This document shows positions 11,263 through 23,900 of a stretch of 64,000 bases of DNA, piece by piece. How positions within the stretch are numbered: position 1 is the stretch's first letter; the number at the start of each line of letters is the position of its first letter. The DNA comes from Adenophora triphylla var. japonica (lineage: Eukaryota > Streptophyta > Magnoliopsida > Asterales > Campanulaceae): the NCBI GenBank assembly GCA_022495995.1, contig JAFEMH010002450.1:1-64000 (forward strand). The letters run 5' to 3'. Under the pieces are notes generated by a model. That model had not been told where the DNA came from and made no database searches. It worked only from the letters and a program-made list of their open reading frames with translations. The translations under genes and the position numbers were made by a program.

Positions 11263-12770
11263 ATGGCTCCTTTTCCCAAGTTATCGTCTCGGATGCAAGA
11301 GCGATATTTGGACAACTTTCGATCGTGGAGTACGGAACCACACGAGGCGAGAACAAAAGGTTTTCGAAGGCTATTACGGGATTAAATCTGTTTGGGCTTT
11401 GAAGGAGCTCATGCAGATTGGGATCTTTTGAGAGCCGCGTCTCGGTTACGGGACGTAAGGAGGAATGTGTACGGCTTTTCGTACAACGAAGTCACTCCTA
11501 CGTTTGAAGATTTCCGGGCCGTGCAGGAGGACTGAGGCGGAGCGACTAGTTCTTCCGTATCTTTGGTGGCATGGCCATCGTTGAGAAGCTAGTGTCTTTG
11601 TTGGGTATCTCATTTGGAAGCATACGGGATGCGTCTGAGGATACGGATTATGTTGACATTTCGGGCTGCCCGAAAGATTTGCCGGAGGCGAGGAGCGTCT
11701 TTGCGTGGGACGCGTTTGCTGCGTGTGTGATTGCTACTCTGTTCACATTCACGTCTCTGGGTGTGTGCCATCACGGTGTCTTGGACACCTGGTGAGCTTG
11801 ATCTTGCAGGAGTGGAGGAGACATCGTGCCATTGGTCTTGGGCGAGACGTTCACTGGCATAGGCCGGATGGCGGCCGTAGCCGATACATGTGGGGAGGGA
11901 GTCCCGCTATGCGGCCATGTGGTTGAGGAGAGAGGCTGCAGATGATGCACGAGGTGCCAATGTCTGTGACGCTTGGTCTTTCTCGCGACGTCCTCGGTGA
12001 TAGGGGTAATCGGTGGCTGGAGCTCTGGATGGCCGAGACTTGGCACGCATCACTTGCGATGGTGGGTTCCCATTGGAAGATTCTGAGACTTGTAGGACCG
12101 CTCGGGAGAGTGCATTGATCGTCGAGTGCGGGGCTGTCTCGAGGCGTCATTCTATATTCCATCATTGGTTACGCGGCGATGCAGTGGAGCGAGATGCCCT
12201 TGGCCCGATACGAGTTATCTTTGCTACCTTTGAGGTGGGATCTCTGCGGATGGAGGATCCTTCGACGCTATTCTTGGTCACCGGTGGTGGCAATACACGT
12301 CCTTTCTGCCGGGGTTCTCTTTCACGGAGAGAGGGAGCCTTTGTTGCATCGGCACTTGATATACGGGCTGATGTACGAAGAGTGTATGGGGGAGACACGA
12401 GATGGCTATCTTGTGGAGACGGAGTGAGTTTGTTGGAGTGCGATCACACAGACGATTCGACATTGAGGAGGACGAGCGAGGGCTAACCACAGGAATAAAT
12501 CGTGGCGATGCCGTGGGCGATTATGTGGCAAGTGCGATCGGGAGGCCAATCAAAGCCTTTGCGATGATGGCTCGAAGCGAGGCGGCTCGAGACGAGCTAG
12601 AGAAAGGGCGTATTGACGGCCACGGGATTGACGGAGGCGTCGGGAAGAGTCCACTGAGCCGGAGTAGAAGGCCTACGGAATATTTCTGCGAAGGTGAAGA
12701 ACACTCGCGGGGAAAAGGGAAGGGAAGAAGGATGAAGGACCTAGTACGGGAAACTAGGTTGACCTTCTTT
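11263..12770 (+). pseudogene. Antisense gene 2 of element A, decayed DUF7745-like gene
   Basis: Homologous along its length to 27986-29437 of B: the early segments DLLRAASR and YGFSYNEVTPTFEDFRA correspond to DLLRASSS and FCFSYNEMVPTVEEFRA in B, and the middle and C-terminal parts also align (MEDPST, then VGDYVASAIGRPIK with DYEAYVKRQ of B). Start ATG at 11263. Many one-base deletions (for example around 11410 and 11525) split it into short frames. The family is plant-restricted and usually annotated DUF7745; its function is unknown. It is transcribed, if at all, opposite to gag-pol. Confidence 0.6.
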
Positions 12771-12968
12771 GTCCAGTATCCATCCATTGTCATTGCGAGA
12801 CACATTAATTGATTAATGTTTTATTGTAGTTTTGCTAGCGTGTAGCGAGTCAAGAGTTGACCGTGCTTGAACTCATCAAAGAATGTTTTAACCGTTATGA
12901 ATTTGTAGGTTAAATGAAAAGAGTTTTTTCGAAACACAAGCAATTGATGCTTATTGTATTTTTTTTTA
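12771..12968. other. Spacer after A antisense gene 2
   Basis: AT-rich sequence between the end of the antisense pseudogene and the stem-loop module, with no recognisable content apart from a T run at 12960. Confidence 0.4.
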
Positions 12969-13042
12969 GACCGAACCAAAGATGGCTGCCTACGTTCCCC
13001 TTTTACAATTGGACTAAGGGGCTCAGGTCACCGTAGTTCGAC
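12969..13042. other. Conserved three-stem module of element A
   Basis: Three nested inverted pairs: GAAC (12973) with GTTC (13036), CTACG (12990-12994) with CGTAG (13032-13036), and CCCCTT (12997) with AAGGGG (13016). The flanks GGCTGCCTACGTT and CTCAGGT are shared with 29689-29754 of B, while the loop differs. It lies just past the end of pol, between convergent transcripts, so it may act in transcript ending or packaging. The role is inference. Confidence 0.5.
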
Positions 13043-13192
13043 ACTTTAGGTGAATTTGAGAAAACAAAGAGGTGCGACCTGTTTTTACTGGATCATTAGC
13101 GGGAATGTATCCGGTTGGGTATTACTCTTTTAGCACTTTAATTTCTTGAGGGAGACGGTGTATGGGGAAGGTGAGTTGACTCGTGCTCTTCC

Positions 13193-14420
13193 TCAAACGA
13201 AGTATCTGCGGAGCTTGCTTCCGTTCACGGGGTTAACGAAAGGGTTTCCGTCCAAATCTGCTAGCTTCATGGCTCCTCCGGAGAAGATTCTTTGTACCAC
13301 GAACGGTCCTATCCAGGTAGGCTCCCACTTTCCGAGGGGATTGGTGCACGTAGGAGGCTTTTCCTTTAGCACCAAGTCGCCTTCTCGATGTCTCGGATCT
13401 TGACTTTCTTGTCGAATGCTCGTGCCATTACGCTCTGGTAGGCTCGAGTGTGTTCCATGGCTTTCAATCTGCGCTCGTCGAGTAGAGCAAGTTCGTCGTG
13501 ACGGCTCTGTAGCCATTCGACTTCATTGACCCCGTTTTCCAAGAGGACTCGGAGGGATGGAATTTCCAATTCCACGGGTAACATTGCTTCCATTCCGTAG
13601 GTAAGTGCGAACGGAGTCTCCCTGTGGCGGTTCGGCGATGTTCGGTATCCCCGAGAGGGCTAGATGTAGCTTTTCGGGCCGGTCCCGACCTGCGAGTGGT
13701 CATCTTTCGATTATCATGGCGAGAGTCTTGTTGGTGCCTCTCTTGCACCATTGGTTTGTGGTACGTAAGGAGAAGACTTGTGACGTGTGACTACGGGTCG
13801 GTCGGTAGTTGGTCACAATCTCCTTCGAAGTGAGTCCCATTGTCGGAGATGATCTCGTTGGGCACTCCGTATCGGCACATGATGTTCTCTCGGATGAACT
13901 CGGCCACCTTCCTAGAATTCGGTACCTTGTACGATCTGGCTTCTACCCATTTGGTGAAGTAGTCGCCTGCGACTAAAATGAACTCGTGACCATTGCTCCC
14001 TGGAGGAGTGATCTTGCCGATGACGTCGATTCCCCATGTGGCGAAAGGCCGTGGCGTAGTCATGCGGTAGAGTTCGTGAGGAGGGATGTGATTGAGGTTG
14101 GAAAACCGTTGACATTTGTCGCGGCTTCGGACGAACCTGGATGCGGTCTGTTTCCATTGATATCAATAGTATCCCATACGGAGAATGATGCGTGTCAATG
14201 CTCGGGCGTTCATGTGCGGACCGCGAGTTCCGTTGTGAACTTCGTTCATTAGCTCGCCGGGCTTTTTCTTTGTTTACACAGAAGGAGTGGCCCTTGGTGG
14301 CGCTTCTTGTACAACATACCCCCCAGAATGACGAAATGGGATGCCAGGCGTTTTAATGCCATCATGTTTTTGGCTTTGATCCCTTCTTTGTATTTTCCAT
14401 CTTCATTTGTGAAGGAAGCT
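13193..14420 (-). pseudogene. Integrase region of element A
   Basis: Minus-strand remains of Ty3/gypsy integrase. In order: a zinc-binding part near 14250-14090 (EVHNG, then C-x2-C as DKCQRF after frame changes), the catalytic core at 14063-13791 with WGIDVIG and SDNGTHFEG (two of the three DDE acids), and the C-terminal part at 13516-13193 with LVLKEKPP, GPFVV and the end LRRYFV. At least four frame changes separate these parts. The end matches the integrase end of B at 29972. Confidence 0.85.
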
Positions 14421-14559
14421 TCTCTGCTTTGGAAGTGCTTGGTAAATTTGATTGTACCGGGGCTCGTCGATCGTTTCTTTTTCTTTTCGATCTCACGGCA
14501 ATAGGCGGGTGTTTCCCGTCTGCCTATTCTGAGGGGTTTCTTGCTTTCCCTCGGGAATT

Positions 14560-15010
14560 TCGACAAGAGAGGCGAGGTTGCCGGGCGTCTGCGAAGCGGT
14601 TTCTGTCTCTTGGCAAATAGTGAAAAGAGATGTCCTTGGGCGAGCAATGAGCTCCTCCATGTACGCGTGGTACTTCGAAGGCAGAATCTACCGTCTTCCA
14701 TTTGTTGGATACTTGATTGATGATCAATGCTTTGAGTCTCCATATACATCCGGCTCTAAGATGTTGCGCTCGAGGGCGGCTTCCAAACTTCTTTGCCACG
14801 AGGCTTCGTATTCTGCTTTGCATTGTTGGTTGCTTCAAAATTGACTTGATGGCTATGGGAGTATGCTCGTCCTTGGGATCGACAAGGAGCATTCCAATGC
14901 CATTCCCCTTCTTGTTGGCTGCCCCATCGAAGAAGAGTTGCCGGCGGTTTCTTATTTGTCAAGTGAAAAGATTCCGTCGTCCGGAAATTGTGGATCGGGA
15001 CCCTTAGGTT
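14560..15010 (-). pseudogene. Second RNase H (aRNH) of element A
   Basis: Fragments FFDGAANKKGNGIGMLLVDP (near 15000-14850) and SKLIINQVSNKW with FHYLPRDRNRFADA (near 14750-14600) are the marks of the additional archaeal-type RNase H placed between RT-RNase H and integrase in the Tat lineage. The frame is broken several times. It supports placing A in Tat/Ogre. Confidence 0.75.
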
Positions 15011-15269
15011 CATTGCTCGGGAAGTCGGCAAGGCGATCTGCCATTACTGCGCCCTTTGTTGATTTTCGACCATGTACTTGATGTCGAACTCGGCCCGGGA
15101 AGAATGACCACTTGGCTAGCCGCATTGACAAGGATGGCTTGTCAAAGAGATATCGGACGGGGTCCACTTTGGAGACCCGGGGAGCACTTTGAATGCGGCT
15201 GCATGTAGTGTTTCGGTTTCCCGACTACCCATACCAAGGCGGTACGGGTTTTCTCGATCTTTGAGTAGT

Positions 15270-16330
15270 GAGTTCACTTCCTTGAAGCTTTCGGCTTACA
15301 GTAGATTGCATGCTCAACCTTGGAATCTTTTACGTTTCTTGTGCCGGCATTGCTCCGATAGACGTGTACATTCTTGTCGGATACGGGAGTAGTGGCTTGT
15401 CTTCGTGTGGCGGGCACGAGTGGGGGATTAACCAAGTAGGTCTTGATTTTCTCGAAAGGCATCGGCACTCGGAGTCCCATTTGATGTCGGCATTCTTTTT
15501 CATCGGTTTGAACATGGGCTCGCAGAGAAGATGTCAAGCGGTTGATGAAGCGGCCCGATGTGCTTGAAGTCTTCCCATGAAGCTTTTCACTTACATCGTC
15601 GGGGTTTGAGGCGGCTTCATGTCGATGATGGCCTTGATTTTCACAGGATCGGCTTCGATACCCCTTTACGTAACCATGTACCCCGGTACCTTGCCGCGTT
15701 TGACGCCGAAGGTGCACTTTGCCGGGTTCAACCTCATGGAGTGTTTTACGAGTACGGTGAAGAACTTCCTCGAGATCTGTCATGTCTTGCATGTCGATCC
15801 CTTGGAGTGGATGATCATGTCGTCGACATATACTTCGATTTCTTTGTGAATCATGTCATGGAAAAGAGTACATTGCGGCCGGTAAGTAGCCCCGGCGTTC
15901 TTTAGACCGAACGGCATGACCGTGTAACGGTATGTCCCCCATGGAGTGGTGAAGGCGATCTTGGCTGATCCTCCTCGGACATCTTGATACGGTTGTATCC
16001 GGCAAACCCGTCCCACGAAGGACTTTACTTCGAAATTTGCCGTGGTGTCGACCGGCATGTCGATGTTAGGCGGTGGGAAATCATCCTTAGGGCTGGCCTT
16101 GTTGAGATCCCGAAATCCACGCAGCATCGACCTTTCCGTTGGCCTTGGTGACCGTCACGATGTTGGAGAGCCAAGTCGGGTACTCAATCACTCGATGAAA
16201 CCAACTCGGAGCATTTTCTCAATTTCTTCTTTAACTTGCAAGGACCACTCTGGCTTGATCTTGCGCGGCTTACATTTTGACGAGGCTTGGATTCGGGATC
16301 CGGGGGAATTCGGTGCTCCACGATTGAGGA
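15270..16330 (-). pseudogene. Reverse transcriptase and first RNase H of element A
   Basis: Minus-strand RT: TVTKANGKV near 16150, PFGLKNAGATY near 15910 and the active-site box VYVDDMIIHSK near 15820. Further downstream are the tether and RNase H segments RGIEADPVKIKAIIDMKPPQ, KNADIKWDSEC and KVEHAIYY-like, spread over three frames. The catalytic YVDD is intact, but frameshifts before and after it rule out an active enzyme. Confidence 0.88.
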
Positions 16331-18375
16331 TCGAGTCTGGCATGTCTGATATGACCGGGCGAACACGTCAACATACTCCCGGAGGAGGTTTATCGGGGCT
16401 TCCTTTTACGCATCGGCGAAGAAAGCGCCCACTTGTGTCTCTTTAGGCTCTTGCACCGACCCCGGGTTCACTTTGGTCATAACCTCTTCGGCGGCTTGGG
16501 CCCGGTTGTCCTCTTGGTCAACTACACGCTCGAGAACTTCTTTAATGTATTGTTCGTTTAATGTGTACGCTTCTTTATCAATTGAGTTATTAACGTCTTT
16601 TAAGTTGTTTGTTAACTTATCGGTTGTTAAAGTGGCAATGAGAGGATACTCAGAAAGGTCGGACTTTTCATTACACAAGAACGGGAATACATGATTGGCT
16701 ACAACATTATAGTCCTCGGCGTAAGGCCGTTGGATGACTCGAGAGGGGCCCGGACTCGACAAGGAGGCGACTCAAAGGGTTTGAGACCGGGTTTAGGGAG
16801 ATGTGGGTGCGGGCCCGGCTTGTCTTCCAATTACACTGGCTTGCCCTTGGTCGGTGAAAGTTACCCAATTCTTCGGTGGCATTCTTTGGATGCTTGAGGA
16901 GGGTGCGGGGATCGAGAGGCTTGGCTCCTGCTGTCCCTATCATGGCGATCATGCTTTGTTGTCGGAGCCCCGATCGATCAAGTTGGGCAACTCCATGACT
17001 TCTTCAAATAGACTCTGTAGAGCTGGTCCACCGAGGCGTCTTCTATGAATTACTGGTTCCTTACGCTTTGGATTTCTTGTCTCGAATGTGGCCTCGGCGG
17101 CTGATCCGAACAACTTGTTTCCCATGGAGAGTACCACTGAGTTGCTCCTCCAAGTGCAGGATTCCCTTGAATGTGTACTCATGCTTTGGACTGTGGTGGC
17201 GGTTGGTCCAGGTAGAGGCGTGATGTCGAGAACGCTCCCCTTATCGGATTAGCTTTGAGTCCTACGAAACGCTTGAGGTCCCGTGCTAGGTTTGTTCCAT
17301 TACATGCGTAGTCTTAGTGTTGACTATTCTGCTTCTTTCTCATCTTCATCGGTTCCACTTTGTCGGTCCCATCAGTTGTCGGTCCCCTCGCTGTCGGTTC
17401 CATTGTCGGTCCCCTCGGTTCTCTGTCGGTTCCCTTGTTGGTCCCCTCGGTTCTGCTGTCGGTTCCCTTGTTGAAGTAATGAGCGAGGTCAAAGCTGTAA
17501 GGTCGGAGGTTGGGTGTGCCGTCGGAGGTTCCCCTTTTGTGGGCTGCTTGCCTTGGTGCGGGCGAGCCTTTTGTCTTCGTTGATGTCAGCCGGTGTTGGC
17601 ACGTAGCCAAGCCCCTGGACCGTGGTGTGGTCCTTGACTTCAATAACTTGGTGCTGGCCTTGCGGCCTTTTGCCGAGCCCCGATCCTGGGATGAAGTTCA
17701 TGAGTTTCATCATCCTCATGGCGGGAGGAATCGATCGTGAGGCAGTGGAAGGTCCACGTTGCATATTTGGATCTTGGAGGTCTCCCGAGTGAATCCGATT
17801 AATGGCATGTCATCATTATGCTTGATTTCCAAGGCGGAATGTCGTTGGTGCTTTGGTCCCCTCGGTGGTGACAACTTTGTCGCCGTAGTAGGCGTAGTTA
17901 GCTCGTTGCCTTGCATGAACTTGAGGCAACGATGAAGGGTGGATGCCACGCCATTGATTTGATGCGGCCGAGGACGCCCCGGGATAGGCTGTGAAAGTGA
18001 TTGGAATGTCCAACACTTGGAATTCGGTGGGGATCACCCGCTTGCCGAACCGAGATGTTAAGAGTAGCAACCCCAGGAAGCTGTACGGGAAGTAGAGTCA
18101 TAGGCCTTGACAGTGTGGGTGAAGGCTTAAGATCTGTGGGCTTGATGTCAAGCGGGTCCATCATCTTGGCGGGCAAGACATTCATTCCGGAACCTCCGTC
18201 TACCAACACGCGAGGAAAACGACGCTCGTCCAGCTGGACTGTGATGTAAAGCGGCTCATTGTGATCGGCCCCAAATTTTGGAAGGTCCAAATCTGTGAAG
18301 GTGATAATGTTGCCATAGTGGATGTTACCAATCATCTGAATGACTTCATGCAGGGTTGCGTCCACGGGGACCATG
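16331..18375 (-). pseudogene. Protease 2 and linker of element A
   Basis: The segment starts on the minus strand with PVDATLHEVIQMIGNIHYGN and the aspartic protease motif LVDGGSGMNVLPAKMM (near 18215), then a ALEIKHNDDMPLIGF segment and a G-patch-like stretch (MKLMNFIPGSGLGKRPQG near 17700). It ends with NRAQAAEEVMTKV near 16500, which corresponds to 30830 in B. Order and content equal 32524-30745 of B. It is frame-broken. Confidence 0.7.
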
Positions 18376-21102
18376 GTACGGGCCGGAGCTTTCCTCTAGC
18401 TTGAGCTTGTGAGGATAAGAGGAGGTGAGCAGAGACCAAAGGGAAATGTTTGCACGAGTGCGCTGGTGAGTGAGGATCGGGTCCTCTTTCAAGGAACTTG
18501 CGTCTTCGGGCTGGCCGGACTGCAATTACGGCTCCGTCGGCTTTTTGGTGGCCTTAGGTGGTAATGCATGGATTTGACCCGATCGGGTTAGAACGCCGAC
18601 ATCGAGTTTGGTCCCTTACGAGCAGTGCTCGAGTTGAGCCATAGTTAGAGGAGGATTCCTCGTAGCATAGGGCCATGCGTCTTCCCTCAACTCATTGATT
18701 GTGGATGAATTCGGGAGCTTCGGCGGCTTGACGGATTACGTCCCGGGATGCGCTTAGGTGCCTCTGCGGGGAGGTAGCCTACGGTTTGACGTAGGCTGTT
18801 CGAATGTCGGTGCACAACGGTGATTGCACAGGCGAAGCTGTGCGTTGCGGACCCTCGGGAGGTTGGAGAGTTCTCGGCTCAAGCGAACGGTCTCCTTGAT
18901 CTCTTCACGGTATATCGCGTTCCTTTCCTTCTTCTTGAGCATACTCGGGCGATGCAGAGTTAGTGCAGCGATACTCGTGGTTGGCTAGTTTTCCTCCACT
19001 CTGGGCCCCGGATCAACCTTCTTGCGGCGGAGCTGCGTCGAGAGTTAATGCTGCGTTTCTTCCCATGTGAGAATAGCCGGTGCTTCTTTGAGCTGCGTGC
19101 GGCGGTCTAGGTAAACCTCCATTGGGGAGAGTTTTCTTCTACGCTTTATCGAGTGGCGGGTATGTCGGAAGGCGAGTATACGGCTTCCCGAACATCTGCC
19201 CATGTGGTAGTTCTTTGTCCCGATTGATCGTTTACGTAAATGAAGGCGTAGGCGTGGAATTTCCACTGAGTAGTTGCTCGAGGCAATTTCCATCCTCCTC
19301 ACTCGTTTTTAAATAGACCTTCCTCCCGAGTTGGCCTTTCAATTTGAGTGCGGTAATGATCCGTTCCCATCCTCCCGGGACCCTTGGGAGTCCGGTTTGT
19401 TGACTTCATGCCCGACTTGGAAGAGAATGGTTTCATCGTCTTCACCGTCGCTTTCACGAGAGAACTTGCTTTCCTCGGGAAGGTAAGCGGCGGGATTCGT
19501 TCCGCCGTGTCGTTCCATCTCCTAGGTCATCGGGACCGTTGACCACCCTTGGGCAGCGAGAGGGGTTGGATGAGAACAGACGGTAGTCCGGAAAGTTGCC
19601 ATGAGCAAAACTCTTGAGGTCGAATTGGTCTAGAGTGGCCTCTAGCTCTCGTCGAAGCACTGTGACACTTTAAGGGCTTGGTCCCTGTAGGTCTTTCGAT
19701 CTTGGTCTTCGTCCCAAAGACGACTTTCTTGAGCGGCTAGTTCCATGAGAGCTTTCCTTGCGAGACCTAGGCGATCTCCGTAGGTGCGCATCGTCCGGCT
19801 AGTGTCCGAGCCGTGATTACATTCAAATCGCCGAATGGCGGAACACTTGGATTACATTGACGAAGGAAGTCGGGCCAGGACATTCCATGCGTCCTTCCTT
19901 AATCTCGATCACCAAGAAGTTTGCCCATATACTTGATTGACCCTACGGGGGGGTATTAGATTTCGCAATGTTGACGGTCTCGTGATCTCGCTCGATCGCC
20001 AAGTCTATCAAAGCTAGCGGTCGATTGGCGGGATGTGCGAATCCGGGGCCGTGACGGCTGGGAGCGAAATCGAGCGAAGCATGTTGATCTTTGAGGTGGT
20101 CATTTCTGTGTCGGAAGGCGGCTACGCCTTGCGGGAAGACTTTCACGGATGTTTTCGGGGTGGGCTGGTGGAAGCGTTCCCGAGGTTGATCGACTTGTAG
20201 CGGGGTGAGGAGCTTGGTCTCCTTTCTTTGTTGCCCTTGGCCTTGGCGGCGCTTGAGGGTATAAGCTTGGCGACGGCACGGGCCGGTTGCCGCCAGAGTG
20301 GTACTTGGAAGTAGGGATGAGCTACGAGCTCGCTTGGCGGATGCCTCGTTTACCATGAGCGAGGCAATCATCGAGGGTGACCTTGGTGTGGCGAGAATCG
20401 ATAACAAGAACGGGGTCCTTGGCTTCATCGGGATACACTGGAATAGATGATATTGACGAAGTCGTCGTCATTCACTTGATCGAGAGGATTCCTCGTTGCG
20501 TGAATCACGTGCTTCCAATTGTCGGATAGGCGCATGCATGCGGACGTTGAGCTTGACAATTTCCATGGTATTGGAACCTTGGTCGTAGGTGACACGATCG
20601 GAAGGAGTTCCGTCCTCAAAAGCTGAGCATGTGAATGCGGAGGTGCGCTTGCGGAGTGCGCCGCGTCCTCGACTCCGGAGAGTCCCGGATTCATCGTCAT
20701 CGATCGCTCAATCCAGGTGTAGGGACGTATTGCGTCGGGTTGCGTTCTTTGGAGCGGCTAGGAAAATCTCGTACCCCATGCTTGAGCGGAAAGGCTTAGA
20801 GGGAATCCCTCGTAGAGGACCTTCCATACGACGGTCATACGATCGAGATGAGTATGACGATACTTGTCGATTTTTATCACAAAGATCTCCTCACAGCGGG
20901 GGCCGAGAGAATGAGTTTGAAGAATGCGATGAATCTCGGATTGGAGGCGGGGTTTATGTGCCCGTATCATGGCGATATTCGGCGTTTCCTTCCAATCTGC
21001 CTCCAAGTGTTGGAAACGACAGTTGAACTTGATGTATCGGGTTGCCCGAGTGCACTTTGCTCGAGTACGTTTACATAGTTAGCATCTCCAGGACTCGAGG
21101 GA
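18376..21102 (-). pseudogene. Gag-protease linker of element A
   Basis: Mostly short broken frames. One anchor is DDDFVNIIYSSVSR near 20440, which corresponds to EDEEFVNIIGSFSSF in the long linker of B (near 33880). Otherwise I recognise nothing; no known domain can be named. Confidence 0.45.
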
Positions 21103-21560
21103 TTACGATGAGATTTGCCCCGGTAGTCCCTTGGTTGATTCGAAGGAGGTAACCCCGGTGCACGAGTGCGGACACGTTTGGCTCTTGTCTCGGCTTCGTT
21201 TCCTATGAGGAAACCGTCCCCTCGGATGACTTCGAGATCTCCTGTCGGTTAATGAACTTGACGCACGATGGAGAGTGGAAGCTATGGCTTTCATGTGGTG
21301 TAGCCAAGGGCGTCCCAAAAGAGCGCGAACTCGGATGGAATGTCCATCACGTGGAATTTCTTTGGCACCATTTGGGTTTCGAACCAAAGTTCCAGTCACC
21401 GTCCCCGTGATGGGACGAGACGAGTTGTCGTAGGCCTTGATAGTCCGAGTAGAAGGCATCAAATGGCTTTCATGGATGCGGAGAGCTCGCATCATGCCGA
21501 GAGGGAGGACATTAACGGCTGACCCGTTATCTACCAATACTCCGGGAGTGATATGGTGTT
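21103..21560 (-). pseudogene. Protease 1 of element A (additional aspartic protease)
   Basis: VDNGSAVNVLPLGMMRALRI (near 21535), IKAYDNSSRPITG and ALLGRPWLHHMKAIASTLH follow the order of a complete retroviral-type aspartic protease of plant Ty3/gypsy elements. It is distinct from the protease at 18215 and lies 3.3 kb upstream of it. The catalytic triplet reads DNG rather than DTG, as in the single protease of B. Confidence 0.75.
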
Positions 21561-23900
21561 GAGTTTGAGAGTAATGTACTGAGCTTCGTTGTGCCCAGGC
21601 GTCTCTCGGTAAGTCTTCATCACGAGAATGTGATCATGCTTTGCCATACGGGGCGGGAGTCGTAGATCTCGTCTCTATCCGTAGAAGGAGAGTCATCCGG
21701 CCATCCGTTTCTGTCTTCCTCTTGCGAGGTAAAGCCTTTCTTGGAACCTCGGGGAGTATGTTGAAAGGCCGCTGTGGCGGTTGCCGCCCTTGGTTAGCAC
21801 ATTGATCGAGTGCGATTGCCAAGGCTGACCTTGATCTTCCTTTACCGGTCCGGGCTCGGAAGGCCGGACAAGTTGAATCTTGGCTGATCCGCGGAGGGTT
21901 AGGCTTATTTGGCGGTAAGACTATCAAGATCCGAGGTATTCCGGTGTTCCAGTGTCTGAATTCTTGTTTCATTTGGGCTTTTCGGCTTTCCCACCCCCTC
22001 TGCTCTAGAGCTGCATGGCACTGGAGGCAAAGAGGACTGGCTGGAGTACAAGACGTAGTAGTCGAACCTCCGGAGGGTTCTCCAAGTGTACCTACACCGG
22101 TATCTCCGGCTTTGTATCTTTCTCTCAATTCTTTGTTGAGAGGATTTCTTCTTCGTTTTCTCGGAGGATTGCTCGGACGGTTTCTCGAGACTCGTACTCC
22201 GGGCAGGCGGAGCGATCACAAACATCGTAGGCGATGTGAACATTAGAGGAGGATCCAGTGAAAGAGGCGGAGAAACCGGTTACGTAGCACACTTCTTGGG
22301 CACCCACTCAATGGAGTTCACGCCGTTATTATTCGGAAAGGGATTCCCGATCGTATTGGGCCACGGGGCGCTCTAACTTGCCTTCTTCTATCAAGTTACG
22401 GATTTCGTATCGTAACCCCAAACGGTTGTCGGTGGTATGGCCGTGATACCGATGGAAGGCGCAGATTTGCTCTTGTCCGCATTGGCTACGGGAACTTTGG
22501 GTTTGTAATTGGCCACGGGCTTAAGGAGACCCTCCTTGATTAGCCCTTCCGGCATCTTGCTCAGTGGCATGTCCAACTTGTCGAAGTGTACGGCAGTGCT
22601 TCGAGTAGAACTGTTGCTTTGTGGGGCTCGGGTTTTCGTTACCCGACCGTTGTCCCACGATGGGACGTAGTTTGACGACGTATCTTTCCCTTTGCCGGGG
22701 CCGGTGCGAGATTGAATACGCTGTTGAGCGGTATCTATGGCCGTGTGCGGTAGCCAACTTTTCCTTGAGATCCTTCTCGAACTGTGAGCCGGCATTGACC
22801 ATGGCCCGGAGATGCAGGAAGAAATTGTGGCCCGATGAGAGTTCGATGGACGGTCTCAAGCAAGACTTGAAGATTCGCATACATTCGTCTTTGGAGAGTG
22901 GCTCCATGATTTCGGAGAGTTTCCGGCTCCATCTCTTGTAGAATTCCCCAACACTTTCATCCGCTTTACGCTCGGTGGTGATTAAGTCCTCGCGACTTGT
23001 TTCCCACTCTAAGTTGGATGCATGCCGTTCCGGGAAGATGTTACCGATCTGTTCCCAGGTGTGGCGATCCGCGAGCTTGACCCTCGAAACCATCGTAACG
23101 CCTGAGCTTTTGAGCGTATGCTTTGGAAGTGGTCGGCCATTTGCTTTGGAGGGTTGCTCCTTTTGCTCTCATGCCGAGAACGTAAGTGTCGACGTGCGTT
23201 TGAGGACATTCGGTTCCATCGAATCGGTCCATCTCCAGGCATTACGAACTTGGCGGGGAGAGGCGTGACCATTCCCGGATACGTGGATTTGAGCGTTTCT
23301 GCTTTAAGTGCTCATGGTGGCTTTCGGGTCTTTCATCCTCGACCATCCAGCTAAGGTTGGGTCCAGTGGTGGGTGTGAGGCTCGGCGCGGGTGCTACCAC
23401 GTGAGCGGTAGTGATTGGAGGTGGAAGGCTTGGTATATGAGAATATACGGGAGCCTTTTACGGCTGTATCGGGGTTTATCCCCGGTGTTTAGGGATTCGT
23501 GTATAGGCAACGGGACGAACCCGGGAGGGTACCGAGGGATATTGGCATCCTGAGATGGTCCAGCGGTGCGCTGGTGATATTGAGTGATGGGTGTAGCCTG
23601 GCCGACCAAAATTGACAGGGTTGCTCGAGAGGTGGCAACATGGAGCCTAGGTCGGTTGTTTCCTTGGTTGGAAGGCATCCCGTAAGTTGGCGGGGAGGAA
23701 CCGATTGAAGGTTTGGTGAACTGGTTTTGGGGAATCGTCATCCTCTACCAGGGCAAAAGTACCGTCGGCGGGGATAGGCTGCTATACCACGCTCATTCGG
23801 AAAGCCGTACCACGAAATTCTGCCGATCTTCTTTACGCCTCTTGTGAACCTCACAAGCTCGGATGGCTTCTTCCAATGTCATATACATTACCGGTGGCGG
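21561..23900 (-). pseudogene. Gag region of element A
   Basis: Minus-strand Gag. The capsid-like core (23093-22735) reads TWEQIGNIFPERHASNLEWE, ESVGEFYKRWSRKLSEIMEP and DECMRIFKSCLRP, typical of Ty3/gypsy Gag. It is followed near 22460 by a degraded zinc-knuckle FHRYHGHTTDN and LIEEGKLERPV. The N-terminal part (23741-23394) is rich in proline and glutamine. From 22380 to 21561 only broken linker frames are seen. B carries the same knuckle at 35090. Confidence 0.75.

Noticed and set aside
12969..13042. tRNA or hammerhead ribozyme at the stem module
   Set aside because: No cloverleaf with T-arm GTTCGA in proper place and no CTGANGA/GAAA core; kept only as an unnamed structure.
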